64,000 bases of DNA from Physcomitrium patens (lineage: Eukaryota > Streptophyta > Bryopsida > Funariales > Funariaceae): the NCBI RefSeq assembly GCF_000002425.4, contig NC_037260.1:9597414-9661413 (forward strand), in the 5' to 3' direction. A model generated the notes under the pieces. It saw only the letters and a list, made by a program, of their open reading frames with translations. It was not told the DNA's origin and did not search any database. Shown one piece after another: positions 52,319 through 63,877 of the stretch. Each line of letters opens with the position of its first letter. The first letter of the stretch is position 1. Both the position numbers and the translations under genes were made by a program.

Positions 52319-54061
52319 CAAACAATACCGGGCGCTTGATGTTGACAGCGAGAGTCATTGTTGCATTCAATTTGCGATCCACAAGAGAAACTTCGGGTTG
52401 TACATGCAATCTGGAGTCCTCTAAATATAAGTGGTATCAAATATGCCACGTATACCCTGCGACCCTTCTCACGGAGGAAAAGCTTAGTTGGGATCGAGCT
52501 AATCAGAGCACCAGTGTTGCAGTTGGCGAGCAGTATTCACACAAGGCAGCGTTCCCAGTCAAGTGTCACCACCAGAGAAATGCGCATGAGGTGATTAGCA
52601 ATGTTTTCTTAATTACAAAGATAGTAGTCATTGTCGCGGATCATTTTTCTTAGGCCTTGGTTACATTAACTGTAACCACAAGGTCTGACATGAATCCTCT
52701 GTCATGCTCTTGTGTTGTCATGAAGGGCATCTGCCTTACGGCGTGCTGTGACAGCGCTTGGGCTTCTGGTAGTCTTTTGATACGATTACTGTGGTTCTTG
52801 TTTATTCTGTTTCACTGTGCTTTCGGTAGCTGCGCAAATATGACATTGATGACAGAAGGAATGCCATAAAACATAAGCACTCAGAAAATAGCGCCTTTTT
52901 CTATTGGTAACACACATGGTGATTAGTGGGAATTCAAATGTTTTTCACGAGTGATAGAGCTTTTCGGATCACTGCCGTAAGTGGATATGTTGTTTCCTAC
53001 AAATCCCCTATCTTCCGCAGGAATCCACTGACTTCAACTGCCCCAGCGACCTATTTGCAATTGCAACTCTATCGAAGTTGACGAACGGAGCTTAAGCGGA
53101 CTTTTCCCAACAATCCTCGCTCTCTTAGACCTATTCTGTTCAGGATGTGAGGGAGCACGCAAGCTGTGGGTTTCAATGGGGAGCATGAAAATCTTGCTCG
53201 ACTTTGTTGAATCTGGTTCTTGTGAAGGAAGACTCCGATTTGACAAGCATGAACGCGATCTCCACCACAACCATGGATGTAGCCATTTTAAGAGATCTTC
53301 AGTGATTTAAAAAACCTTTCTCTTCGTTTTGACCTCTTTCCGCAAAAGGTCTCACATTTCCAGTCGACAACCTAGTTGACTGTGAACAGGATCATAATCC
53401 AAAGGTCCAATCGCCTTGGCATCATCTGTTACGATTTTTCTCGTAACGTTCCGCCCTGATGCTCTTCTTATCTAGCGATTGTTTTCTAACATCTTCCATG
53501 GCTGACCATACTCTTCTACATGGGTTATCGTACTGTAGTTGTCCGTTTTTTTTTAAAAAACTATCACCCTTTTCAAGATTTCGATTCATGTGTGGTTATT
53601 CGGTTCATTCAACTTGTTCAACAATACGTAAATTACTAATTTTCTTCCTCAATTTATGCATCACTTTGCCTTAAGTCAAAATTCAATTCAAGAATCCAGC
53701 GCCTTAGTGAAAGTGGCCACTGTTTTGGTCCGAATATTGAAACTTTCGCGCGTTGCAGTCAGCAAGTATAGACGCCACATGTTTCGGACAAAATATTGAT
53801 CGATGCGGTCATTTGTCGTCACCATCACCAAGACTTTGCCTCCTCATAAACTTGTTTGCCCCGCTTCGTCTTCATCGTTTAGTTAATGCTTCTTTCAAAT
53901 TTGTATCGACTTTACCGCAATCTTGTTGTCAGGAAGGCCTTAGTCAGCATGAAGTTGTCTTTCGCGAAAATCATACGTCCTTGTACGGTGAGGTTAGAGT
54001 CGTTGGGTGAATCTAAAATGTCTGAAAGTTCAATTGTTCTATGAGGAGCTCTGCTGCATAA
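52319..54061. other. 3' flank of the AXY9-like gene and intergenic DNA, no confident gene
   Basis: The first several hundred bases are likely 3' UTR. Between 53000 and 54000 the composition is balanced but no frame shows a domain; the ORFs seen (minus 53034-53270, plus 53753-54010) start at non-ATG codons and look incidental. Confidence 0.5.
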
Positions 54062-54175
54062 TTTTCTTGCATCGTGGAACCCCACACTGCTTCCTGGAAA
54101 CCATTAAATCATAGGCAGTCCTCGGTCGGTGCTCAACGTTGGCCGTCTCGGCAAGGCATCGATCAATCTCTTCAG

Positions 54176-54790
54176 ATGGGTCCGCGGAGGAGTGCGCTCA
54201 GCGATGTGTCGGAGCCAGGACTTAGCAAGGTCGTCGAGAGGAGCCCCTTGATACAGCCCCGCAAGCTCCGAAGCTGCCGAAGCACCCCCGCGTCCAGATC
54301 GGTCCTCAGATCCGCTTACACGGAATCCTGGACAACGATGAGCCGCGCTTCCTCAATGCGCGGGCTACACTCAAATCTCATGCCAATTTCCGAACTCGAG
54401 CAATCGAAGCGCCAACCCCAACCCCAACTCCAACCCCCAAAGCCTCGCGTCCTTCACCGATCCCGTTCCATGCCTCAACAGCTCCACTCTCCGTACATCC
54501 CACCTTCCCAGCATCTCCGGTCTCCCCAGTACAGGGTATACCCCGTGGTGAAATTCGACCACAGACCGTTTCCGGAGAGGATGAACTACGGCATCGCGGG
54601 GTACAACACCAGCAGGCCCAGAAGTCAGACCTCAATCACCCTTGAATCCAAACCCACCGGTCAAAGTCAACCTGTGCTCCGCTGTACACTGTGGAGATTG
54701 TGGTCGAAGCGCTTTCATGAAAAGATGATTAGGATCCGCGTCAAGGATTGCTGCTCAAAGCTGGCGTCCAGATTCCGAGGCAAGCATTGA
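54176..54790 (+). CDS. basic Ser/Arg/Pro-rich protein of unknown function
   Basis: A 204-residue open frame from the first ATG in a frame that stays open from 54062. I recognise no family. The protein is strongly basic and low in complexity, with a Gln/Pro repeat (QPQPQLQPPKP, about 81-91), SPYIPPSQ and SPQYRVYP segments, several RS dipeptides, and a C-terminal Arg/Lys/Trp-rich end (LWRLWSKRFHEKMIRIRVK). No signal peptide or membrane segment is seen. It could be a disordered regulatory or nucleic-acid-binding protein. Codon use is GC-rich like the neighbouring MMP gene, which supports coding. A possible splice acceptor (AAATCATAG at about 54105-54113) means the true start may lie in an upstream exon. 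Confidence 0.5.
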   Translation: MGPRRSALSDVSEPGLSKVVERSPLIQPRKLRSCRSTPASRSVLRSAYTESWTTMSRASSMRGLHSNLMPISELEQSKRQPQPQLQPPKPRVLHRSRSMPQQLHSPYIPPSQHLRSPQYRVYPVVKFDHRPFPERMNYGIAGYNTSRPRSQTSITLESKPTGQSQPVLRCTLWRLWSKRFHEKMIRIRVKDCCSKLASRFRGKH

Positions 54791-55552
54791 TGTGTCAGTT
54801 GCAAGTATGTTAGATTGCAGGCATCGCTGTCGGTTACAGCAAGCAAACCAAATAGCAGAAATCGACGAACCATATTTGAAAGGCTATTGAGACTAAAGAT
54901 GCTGAAGTGACGAATGGTGACAAGTTGATCATGCGATCTCGGATCCAGCAGGAAGATCGACGCCCCTTTCCCATCTACCCGACTCACTCTACGGCAAAGA
55001 TTTATCGGACTGATCGGAGACGAGTTAGAAGCTGTAGTTTTCCGTCCCCCTGCTTTCGCCAGATTGCTGGTGAGCCTTTAGATCCTCTCATAGCATCCGA
55101 TTCCGGCATGTTGAAAGGATGTGCCCTCTCCTCGTTGGAGGTTGGGGTGGAGTGGATGAATGAGAGGATACACGCTATATTTGCTCATGCTAGTTTTGTC
55201 CAGTTATCAGTTGATGATAAATCCTCGAGCATTTGCTGAGCAACACCGTCGTACTGGACTGTTCATCACGTGTTTCTCAAATATCCCAAATATATTAGAC
55301 ACGTGCAAGCATCCCAAATATGTCAGACGCGGAAAGAAAGTAACCCGGTCAGCTCCACCCCACTTGGACCATCATTCGCAACTTTTTTTGGCATTTTTGC
55401 CCGTAGCACTCTCGTCAACATGGTAAGCTGTTAATGCCCCTTCTATCGCCTCTCTGTCAGGTTCCTCATTTTCTCCATCTTGCTCAGCACCCAACTCCCA
55501 GTATGTAGAGAGCAAGAAGTCCTATCTCCTGATTAGTTTGGCCATAGCCACC
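54791..55552. promoter_or_regulatory. intergenic and upstream region of the MMP gene
   Basis: Contains an open frame (54907-55239) with protein-like composition but a GTG start and no known domain, so it is not called. The last 100 bases form the MMP leader and end in GCCACCATGG, a strong plant and animal-type start context. Confidence 0.45.
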
Positions 55553-57261
55553 ATGGCGATGTTTCGATCTACGCTTCTTCTCCTCCCGCTTCTGCTCTTG
55601 CTCGTTAACTCCTGCGCATCACATGGATCCCAAGCTCATAATCATCGCGTTGTTAAGTTTGGTGGCCACCACTTTCCAATCGGACAGGGGTTGAAAGCAT
55701 CCTTGAGCGACAATGCGGGCCCTTGGGATGGATTTAAACTGCTCTTGGACGCGAAGCTGGGCGAGGTGCGGGCCGGCATGGCGAATCTCAAGATGTATTT
55801 GCTCCAGTTTGGCTACATCTCTAGCGCCGACGCGCCTCCCGCAGGATCATCATTTTCTGAGGAGTTTGACAGCATCACGCAGAAGGCTATTCAAAACTAC
55901 CAGCGCAGCTTCGGCCTACCAGTCACGGGGAACCTGGACCTCGCCACGCTCACGCAAATGATTATCCCCCGCTGCGGCCGCGAGGATGTCATCAATGGCA
56001 CACTCCTCATGGTAAGCTCCAATCCCTAGTCATGTTCTATCCCATTCACTCGCCATCCCTTACAATCCCCTGCAATATGGTCTATCCCTGAACTGCATGA
56101 CCGTTAACGCAGCCGTTCTAATCTCACTTGTCTAACACAGAAACAGCTTCTGTTATACCCACTATACTACCAACATGTTTTTTAAACGCCATACATGCTA
56201 AGTGTGAGCAGGAGGTATTAAAATTGGCATAGTAGTTCAAGGTTTGTGAAATAGTAACCATATATCTTCCTCCAAGGTAGAGTGTTTTTATGATCCACAT
56301 CCCACATGTAAACAGCCTCATTATCACAACTACTAATGTGCCAGTTTTCTGGATATTTGCTGATGGTGAAAGTAACCCATCACATCGGCATCCCAGAAAC
56401 AGTTAGCTCTCAACAGTTGATAATGATGTTGCACAAGAATGGCCCCTATAAGCTGCGATTGGCCTTTTAATGCATGTCCTGAATTGAATGAATTTGGCGT
56501 ATCCCTAATCGGTTGGAATACATTTGCAATGACAGTTGCAGAATGGATTTGATAGTGTTCCCGGAACTCAACACCTCGGAGTCCAGCACTGGTCGTCCTT
56601 TCCGGGTGGCCGGCGGTGGACAAAGAAGAATCTCACATACGCCATCAACCTATCAACCATTAGCTCCGGCGTGAGCGTCGTCGACACGCAGAACACCATC
56701 GATAAGGCGTTCGCGACATGGCAGGCCGCCATCACGCTCAATTTTACTCGCATCATGAATATTGAAACGGCCGACATAAGGATAAGCTTCGACGCGCTCG
56801 ATCACGGAGATGGGAATGCTTTCGATGGACCATTGGGAGTGCTGGCTCACGCGTTCGCGCCCACGGACGGGAGGCTCCACTTCGACATGGAGGAGTATTG
56901 GACAATCGACGTAAAGACCGCCACATCTAGCGGGTCGTTTGATCTGTTGTCTGTTGCGATCCACGAGATTGGCCACATTCTGGGCCTGGAGCATTCTAAT
57001 TTCCAGGACGCGATCATGTATCCTAGTATATCCCCGCTGGTGGCCAAGCAGAGTCTGCATGCGGATGATGTGGCGGGTGTCCAGGCTCTCTATGAAGCGG
57101 ATCCGAAGTATACTGGATCACCGGTCACGGAAGGGCTGGGTAGCCAGAGTGGGGCGGTGGCGTCGTGGGACCGGATGAGGACGTCGGAGGGGATGGTTCT
57201 GGTTGTATGCATGTTTATGAGTCTCCTGGTTGGGCGATCCTTGCTGCCAGTGATATGGTAG
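55553..57261 (+). CDS. matrix metalloproteinase (matrixin, M10A), probably GPI-anchored
   Basis: A zinc endopeptidase of the cell surface or apoplast. Two exons, 55553-56011 and 56542-57261 (ATG|GTAAGC ... TTGCAG|AAT, phase 0); 392 residues. Order: signal peptide (1-22); propeptide with a peptidoglycan-binding-like fold (about 60-135); cysteine switch PRCGREDV with Cys141 holding the zinc in the zymogen; catalytic domain from about 170 with WTKKNLTYAI, structural Ca/Zn segment HGDGNAFDGPLGVLAHAF, zinc site HEIGHILGLEHS (His294, His298, His304, catalytic Glu295) and Met-turn AIMYP (310-314); a short linker; and a hydrophobic C-terminus (371-392) typical of a GPI signal. No hemopexin domain, as in all plant MMPs. 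The start was chosen at the ATG in GCCACCATGG; an in-frame TTG 15 bases upstream is not a likely start. Many angiosperm MMP genes lack introns, so the 530-bp intron after the cysteine switch is notable. Confidence 0.95.
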
Positions 57262-58490
57262 AACGGTAAATTTGGCTTGCTATGCATGTTGTGGTGATCG
57301 TTCTAGGCGCAGCGCAGCTGGGTGGTGTCGCAGTGGGTTAGCGGATGGATTTGCTCCGAGGGTTGTGATGGTCCTATGCCGACAGTTTAATGATCAGGTG
57401 TGAAGGAGCGTTGAGGTGTTACTCTTTCGGGTAGGATTGAAAACGAACTGTGCAGCTCATTTGTTTGTGCCGTTGTGACTATTGTCGAGGAGGCTGTCTT
57501 TCAGTTTTAGAGCAAAGATTCAACTATCGAAAATCTGTCACGTTGAGAGAAGTAGCCGTAACGAGTCTTCAATACTCGGGTCTCTATCAAAGTGAGCTCT
57601 CTCTTTTGGTTCGCCCTACCCGGCCCTCGAGAAATTCGTAGTCCGATGATTAGGAACAATTCAAATGTTTGTTCTTTGTATACTAGAGAACGTGGATTCA
57701 GAAATGTAAGTGACGGAGAAATAAGCAACGAGCATCGCTCTATAAATTTTCACAGTCTTGAGTCCTTACTCAGTTTCTTAGCATTTTCAATTGATTTTTT
57801 TGTCCTCTATGGAGTTTCTTTTTCTGTTGAGATGCTTTTTCTTGTCCGATTAGTTAAGTAATGCAATCTCACGATGTATCTCTATTAAGACTGAAACTTA
57901 TCTTTATGATGACAGAATATCAGAGAAGGGAAGTTGTTGAATGCAAGATGCATTCAGAAGTCGTTACATTGCTGTCATCTCTCCAACAAGCCTACATTTG
58001 AGAATATTACTTTGCGTCGAAGTCAAGTCTAAGAATAGTTAACATTACGTTATTTGCAAGTATAACAAACCTTGGAGTCTCCTTTCAAAATATACTCCGA
58101 AGAAGTCTCGAATGTGAAATTGTCAACTTGCATCAACAGTGAATGATAGAGCACTTTTCAAACTTAAATTTGTCAACTCGCCGCACACGTTAATCCAAAG
58201 TCAATTTATGCATTAATATGTGAAACTTTCTAATAGTGATTCTTAACTACTGTAAGAATGTAACTCGTCTTAATCTGTTATTCCCACCGTCTTCTGGAGG
58301 CAGCACTTTACCACAATGCCGAGCAGTATGGATGTAATTTAAACACTACACACCAATTTAGTGAGGTGGATCTTTCTTCTGATGTTTCGCTGGAACCCCT
58401 TGACAGAAGAGATCCTCAGTTAAGACTGTGTCCGTCAGAGCCAGTTGACTGTCGGTTTTGACTTCTATGTTCTCTCCTACTATCTTAGGT
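57262..58490. other. 3' flank of the MMP gene and intergenic DNA
   Basis: The first part is probably the MMP 3' UTR. The remainder is balanced to AT-rich, with no recognisable gene. Confidence 0.55.
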
Positions 58491-58941
58491 TCACTGACAA
58501 AGCCAAGCGCTTGAAGGTAGGGTACCAGCATTTTCTAATTTCCTAAGCGCATGACAGAATTTGAGGTGCCAGTCTATTTGAAGATCCAACCACTCATCCT
58601 CGATGTTGATCCGCTTGCCATCCATGTGTGCCATAGGCCAGGAGTAGATCATAGAATCATAGAAAATTTTAGGATGAGAACTTGTAACAGCCTTGTATAC
58701 TGACAAGTTCAGGACCATGGGTTGCTATCAGCCATTCTATTATTTTACCAACGAAGGTCACAGGGATTGTAGAAGAGTGTGAAGGAGAAGATGCCAAAGT
58801 ATACCGAAATACTTCATAACAGTTGACTGACAAAAATTCGGCACCAAAGTTTTCATTCAAGACTGTAGCAAGGGAGCACACATGCACCTCATAGAAGAAA
58901 GCTATGAGACTGTAGGAATACATTGTTCTTGTTGAGATCAT
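58491..58941 (-). pseudogene. unidentified gene remnant in two overlapping frames
   Basis: On the minus strand one frame (58941-58669, starting MISTRTMYSYSLIAFFYEVHV) overlaps a second (58718-58491) that continues with VTSSHPKIFYDSMIYSWP and DEWLDLQIDWHLKFCHALRK. Both look protein-like, and a one-base shift near 58700-58718 would join them into one product of about 140 residues. I do not recognise the family. The upstream (high-coordinate) side is cut by the start of the copia element, so the gene may have been truncated by that insertion. Confidence 0.35.
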
Positions 58942-59776
58942 TAAATATAGCCGGCGCTCTCCACAATATTTAGTGTAAAATATAGTAAATACTATAGCTA
59001 CAATATTTAGAGTCTAGTGGAGAAGTATTGTTTATCCTCTCCCCTTTTTCTCTTCTTGTATACGAGACACAACCAGATCAATAGATTTTTGTGTGTGAAG
59101 CTCTCTCTCCTTAATAACCCTCTAGTGTGTATGACTTACTACTACTCTTGTGTGTGTGTATGACTTACTATTACTCTTGTGTCTTTCTAAACATTCTCAA
59201 TACATTATCAGCATGACTCTCTTCTACACACTATCACAATTTTTTTGCTCTAGTCTTTGATTCTTCAAACCTATTGCTATCCTTGCTCAATGTATGCCTC
59301 ATGATCTTGTTCTTCTTGCTGGCCCCTCACACATTAGCTGCTTGCTTAGAGCACTTGTTCTACTCTATGCCTTGCTTGCTTAAAATACTTGATTCAGCTC
59401 AACTCCACCCTAGCTTGCTCCCTGCTCTCTACACCGCCCCGCGCCTGCTACCAAACTGCCACCAAATAGCCGCCGAGCTGCCGCCAAACCTGCCACTGCC
59501 GTCATTGCCACTCTGTTACTGCTAACGCTACCGCCCGTCGTTGCTTGCCGCTGCCACCGTGGCGCCATGCCACCCTACTGCTGTCGCCCTATCACTGCCT
59601 GCTGCCGCCATCTTATTGCTGTTCTACTGCCTTACTCTACAACCTCCTTAAAAAAAAATTATATATTTTTATTTTTTTTAGTTCAAATTTATCATTTTAT
59701 TTGACTTTATATTTTAAGGTACGTTTTAATCAACTTTTTTACTTGATCTTTTATTTTCTTTACAGATTTATTTATA

Positions 59777-60847
59777 ATGAGTGCTTCAACATCTTCAACT
59801 GCTTCTACTATGGTTCCAACTATTATCAATGCATCCCAACATTTTCAAGATCTTTTATTTCCACCATTCACTATGGATGGAAACAATTATCTATTATGGG
59901 TAAAAATGGCAAAAATAAATTTATTTGTAGAACAACTCTAAGATGCCATTATGTTTGAAGAATCTGCTACAATAAGTATTTCTATACCTCCTGCTATTCG
60001 TTGGAAAGCACTTCTTCTCTTTCGTCATCATCTTGTACCTGTGTTACAACATCAATATTTGAAAATGGAAGATCCTGTAGAACTTTGGAAGAATCTTAAA
60101 TCTAGGTTTGATCATCAAAAGACCATTTTTTTTCCACGTGCATGTTATAATTGGACACATTTACGTGTCTTCGATTTTCTAAATTTAAATACTTTCAATA
60201 GTGAAATGTATAGTATTATCTCACAATCACGATTATATAGTCAAAGCATTTCTGAAGAAGAAATGATTAAAAAAACTCTCTCTACATTTCTTCCTATATC
60301 TGCTGTACTTGTACAACAATACAAGAACATGAAATTTTAGAGTCATTCTGATCTCATGTCCTATCTACTTCTTGTGGAGAAACAAAATAAACTTCTCTTA
60401 TGCAATGCGGAAGCTCGTCCTATAAGAACTACAATTTCAGAATCTCATGCACTTAATATTTTAAAGTCTAAGAAGAAATTATATAAATATGGAAAACATG
60501 CTCATAAGTATTAGGATAGTCATAGTTAAGACCATTTCTACCCACATGGAAAGAATAAACGTTCTACTATTAATTATAGTAGAAAATAAAAATCAGAGAT
60601 GCGTTCTTGCCATAAGTGTGGAATGATTGGACATTTAGTACATGCGTGCCATACTTCAGAATATTTTATTAAAATATTCGAAGAAAATAAGAAATTACGA
60701 GCTGAGGCTCGTGAAGTTCATACCATGGATGCGTCCATGGATTCAATTGGTGTTGATGACTTAGAGGCTTATATGAATGATAGAACCTCTAATGATGAAT
60801 CAAATGATGCATTCATTGATTCTACAACAATACATACTATCTTGTGA
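59777..60847 (+). pseudogene. copia gag with zinc knuckle, broken
   Basis: Starts MSASTSSTASTMVPTIINAS and continues with FPPFTMDGNNYLLWVKMA, a typical copia gag N-terminus, then the ELWKNLKSRFDHQKT block (consensus 'WxxLxxRFDxQK') and a CHKCGMIGHLVHAC knuckle (CX2CX4HX4C) near the end. At least five in-frame stops interrupt it, for example at 59939-59941 and 60339-60341. Confidence 0.88.
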
Positions 60848-60895
60848 GATAGATGATTTTTTATTAAAAAATATTCAACTTAGAAAACTAAAAAT

Positions 60896-61906
60896 ATGAT
60901 GACCATGGCTGGAGCAAATGCGTTTTATTTCCAAGAGGGCACAGCGATGGTAAAATTACATGCGGATTCCATCATAAAATGTAAACAAACGATGTTTGCA
61001 CCGTCAGTACCTTGGAGTCTGATCAGCTACCGAGATGTGCGTATTAATGGTTATCACCTCTTGACTGCCACTTTAAGTAGAAAAGAGGTTTTGGTTCTTG
61101 CAAAGAACCATAAAGTTGTTGAAAAAGCTTTTGCTACAGAAAATGGTTTATATCGAATTGTGATTCGGCCTCCCATTATATTTAATTTTGCATCATCTAT
61201 CTCAGAGAGTCGTGTTTCTCTCTAGCATGGACGATTGGGACATCCAGGATCCACATTATTTAGAAAGATCATTCCATGTATAACTGGGCACAATTTAAAG
61301 CGTGCAGATGTAAACTCTATGGAATTATGTCATACATACGTGCAAGGTACAATGATTACTCGGCCTTTAATTTGGAAACTTCCAAAAGAATTACCACCAA
61401 TGCTTGAAAGATTGCATGGTGATATTTGTGGTCCTATTAATCCAATATCATGACTATTTCGTTATTTTTTGGTCCTTATTGATGCATCAGATAAAAAATC
61501 ACATGTTTCATTATTATCAATTTGAAACATGGTGTTTGCCAATCTTATATCTATGCTTATTCGCTTCTTGGGACATTTTCCTGATTATCCTATAAAAAAA
61601 TTGTGTATAAATAATACAAAAGAATTTGCATCAAAGTCTTTTGAAGGCTATTGTACTATAACAGGAATCGAGTTGACATATTGTGTTCCATATGGACATG
61701 CTCAAAATGGACTTGCAGAGTCATTTATAAAGCGTATACAACTCATTACTCGGCCACTCCTCCTTCATGCAAATCTACGTGCATCTATGTGGAATCTTAC
61801 AGTTTTACATGCTGCAACATTAATACACCTCCACCCTTCTTCTCTTGAAATTGTTTCACCACATGAGCTCATTTTGGGTCATGTTCCAAATGTATCTCAC
61901 TTATGA
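60896..61906 (+). pseudogene. copia protease remnant, GAG-pre-integrase and integrase, broken
   Basis: Contains GYHLLTATLSRKEVLVL, then an HGRLGHPGSTLFRKII pre-integrase segment, LERLHGDICGPINPIS (integrase start, first Asp), KLCINNTKEFASKSFEGYC (consensus 'xLRxDNxxEFxSxxFxxYC', second Asp as Asn) and PYGHAQNGLAESFIKRIQL with the third catalytic Glu. Stops occur near 61225, 61453 and 61523. The Asp-to-Asn change and stops mean no activity. Confidence 0.85.
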
Positions 61907-62689
61907 GTATTTGGTTGCCGTGCTTGGATTCCAATACCGAAATCTCAACGGCGTACCATTGGAGCTCATCGACAAGAAGGCATATATGTTGATTTTGATT
62001 CACCAAGCATTATTCCTATTGTTGATCCATCAACTGGCACATTATTGTGTGCATGTTTGTAAAATTACTGTTTTGAAGAAAATGTATTCCTATCTCTTCA
62101 AGGAAGAGTATCCAATCAACAAAGAAATAAAGTACTCATATTTGAAGCACGAGAAACGTTTACAATGAATCCCGATCCTAGGACATCTTCGGCAGAAACT
62201 GAAGTTGCTAAGATTTTACATCTAAAACGGATCGCAGATGAAACACTTGATGGCTTCAATGATGCACTTAGAATTATAAGAGTTCCTATTCATTAGGCTC
62301 AGAATGCACCTGCTCAGATTGTAGTGCCATTGACTATAATACCTCAAGTTATAACAACAACTAAAAGAACTCGTCGACCAGATAAGCAACCATGTAAGAA
62401 GAAAGCTATAAAATTGACTAATCTTGGTTTTAATTCTCAAGAAATTGCCATACATCTTGCAGGACTACTAATTCATGATGATATATCCATGCATAATGTA
62501 CCTTCAATTCCTATGAAAAAAAATCTTGGAATTGGAAGGAATAAGAACAAGTTGAGTAAAGAATTATCTATTCTGTGTTGTAATACAGATGATATTTGGG
62601 ACAGACCATCTATTATGGTAGATGAATCATTTTCATATATGATTATAGAAGCCCTTTCTTGCAAGGAAGAGGATCTTGAACCTCAAACC

Positions 62690-63284
62690 ATCGAAGAAGC
62701 GATGCGTTGCTCAGATAGGTCAAAATAGAAAACTGCTATTGAGGAGGAGTATGCCTCTTTACGTAAAAAAAAAGTCTTTGGTCCAATTGTAGACACTCTT
62801 ACATCTCGCCTTGTGGGATATAAAATGGTATTAATACCCAAGCGAGATACTCAAGGCCAAATAACCCGTTATAAAGCTCATCTTATTATTCAAGGATTTA
62901 CTCAATAATTTGGCATTGTTTATGAATCCACATATTCTCCAGTTATGGATTCAATTACATTTCGATATATTATTGGAATGACACTTCATGCCACCCTTGA
63001 GATGCATATGATGGATGTAGTAACTGCATATCTATATGATTCTCTTGATGCAAATATTTATATGAAAGTTCTACTTGGCTTAGAAATAGGAACTTCAAAT
63101 CGACCCGCTCTAGGAAAATATTGTGGTATTAAATAATGTAAGGCCTTGTATGGTTTAAAATAATCCAGAGGCATGTGATATCAATATATTCAAAATTATT
63201 TAATTACAAATAATTTTATAAGTGATCCACTAATCCCTTGTTTGTTTATCAAACGAGATAAAATTGGTTTTGTGATCATTGTTG
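62690..63284 (+). pseudogene. copia reverse transcriptase, interrupted by LTR insertion
   Basis: Shows EEAMRCSDRSK followed by a stop where Trp is expected, AIEEEYASLRKKKVFGPI, a YKMVLIPKRDTQGQITRYKAHL block (consensus 'KWVFxxKRxxxGxIxRYKARL'), GFTQ, ESTYSPVMDSITFRYI and the MHMMDVVTAYLYDSLDANIYM block, then KALYGLK followed by a stop, GMWYQYIQNYL and IGFVIIVV. In intact elements YVDD follows at once; here the sequence becomes a foreign LTR at 63285. Confidence 0.9.
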
Positions 63285-63862
63285 TGTCACGAACATATTC
63301 ATGTAAGCCAGTAGTTACATATATAAATAGGTAGAAGTAAGTAAAAGTAGATAAAAGAAAGATAATTCTATAGTATTTGATATGGAAGCTTCCTAAAAGC
63401 TTCATAGATGCTGCTTTGATTTTATAGGTGTCTTTAATTGACTTTTTAGATTAGAAATGTGGTGAACAAGTTGGCCATGTGCCACACATGTTGTTAGCTT
63501 GAAGACCAAGGTAACAATGTGACCTACACGTAGAAAAACTTATCTTGTAAGTCAAGGCATGTGTCATACAAAGTCAACATATATTGGAGGTCCTATAGAA
63601 CGTTGCCACATAGCCTCTAGTTAGATAATATATATAGAGACAAGAGTGAAGCCTTCTTCACTCTTGTCAACTCCTTTCTTGTTTTTAGTCTAGTTTCAAG
63701 AGTCTTCATGTTTTCTAGTCTTTAGCAATAGCCATTCCAGTTTCTCTTTCAATATACATACTTATTTATTTATATTTTGTTACCTTTCTTTGAGTGAAGG
63801 CTCACTTGTCTAAATTACTTTTTCATCGAGTTCTTGTCCTTAACAGATTCACAAGAGTATAC
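63285..63862 (+). repeat. 5' LTR of a second gypsy copy, same family as the 16-22 kb element
   Basis: Begins TGTCACGAAC, parallel to TGTCATGGAT of the 16484-17028 LTR. It matches that LTR (opposite strand) along most of its length, including 'cttcttcactcttgtcaa', 'tagtctagtttcaagagtct' and 'agcaatagccattcca'. It contains a TATATAGAGACAAG segment near 63629 that could be the TATA region. It is less decayed than the other copies, as spacing and motifs are better kept. Confidence 0.85.
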
Positions 63863-63865
63863 TTA

Positions 63866-63877
63866 CAATATCAGAGC
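63866..63877 (+). other. primer-binding site of the second gypsy copy
   Basis: CAATATCAGAGC matches the initiator-Met primer site TGGTATCAGAGC at 9 of 12 positions, with the last nine exact. It lies just downstream of the LTR. Confidence 0.75.

Larger units (their letters stand above)
58943..63284 (+). mobile_element. degenerate Ty1/copia retrotransposon, split by a later insertion
   Basis: In order on the + strand: probable 5' LTR (about 58943-59205, ending ATACA), a primer-site-like TTATCAGCATGA (59206-59217), a C-rich leader with CTGCCGCC repeats (59340-59640), gag from ATG 59777, zinc knuckle at 60608-60652, GAG-pre-integrase, integrase and reverse transcriptase. The copy is riddled with stops. 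It ends at 63284 inside the RT, where an LTR of another family begins. The 5' LTR start is approximate since its partner LTR lies outside the window or is lost. Confidence 0.87.

Noticed and set aside
54074..54175. GTG start for the basic protein at 54074
   Set aside because: Non-ATG start; the frame is open there but may be leader or the end of an intron. The first ATG was used instead.
55538..55552. MMP start at an upstream TTG
   Set aside because: Eukaryotic genes rarely start at TTG, and a perfect GCCACCATGG context lies 15 bases downstream.
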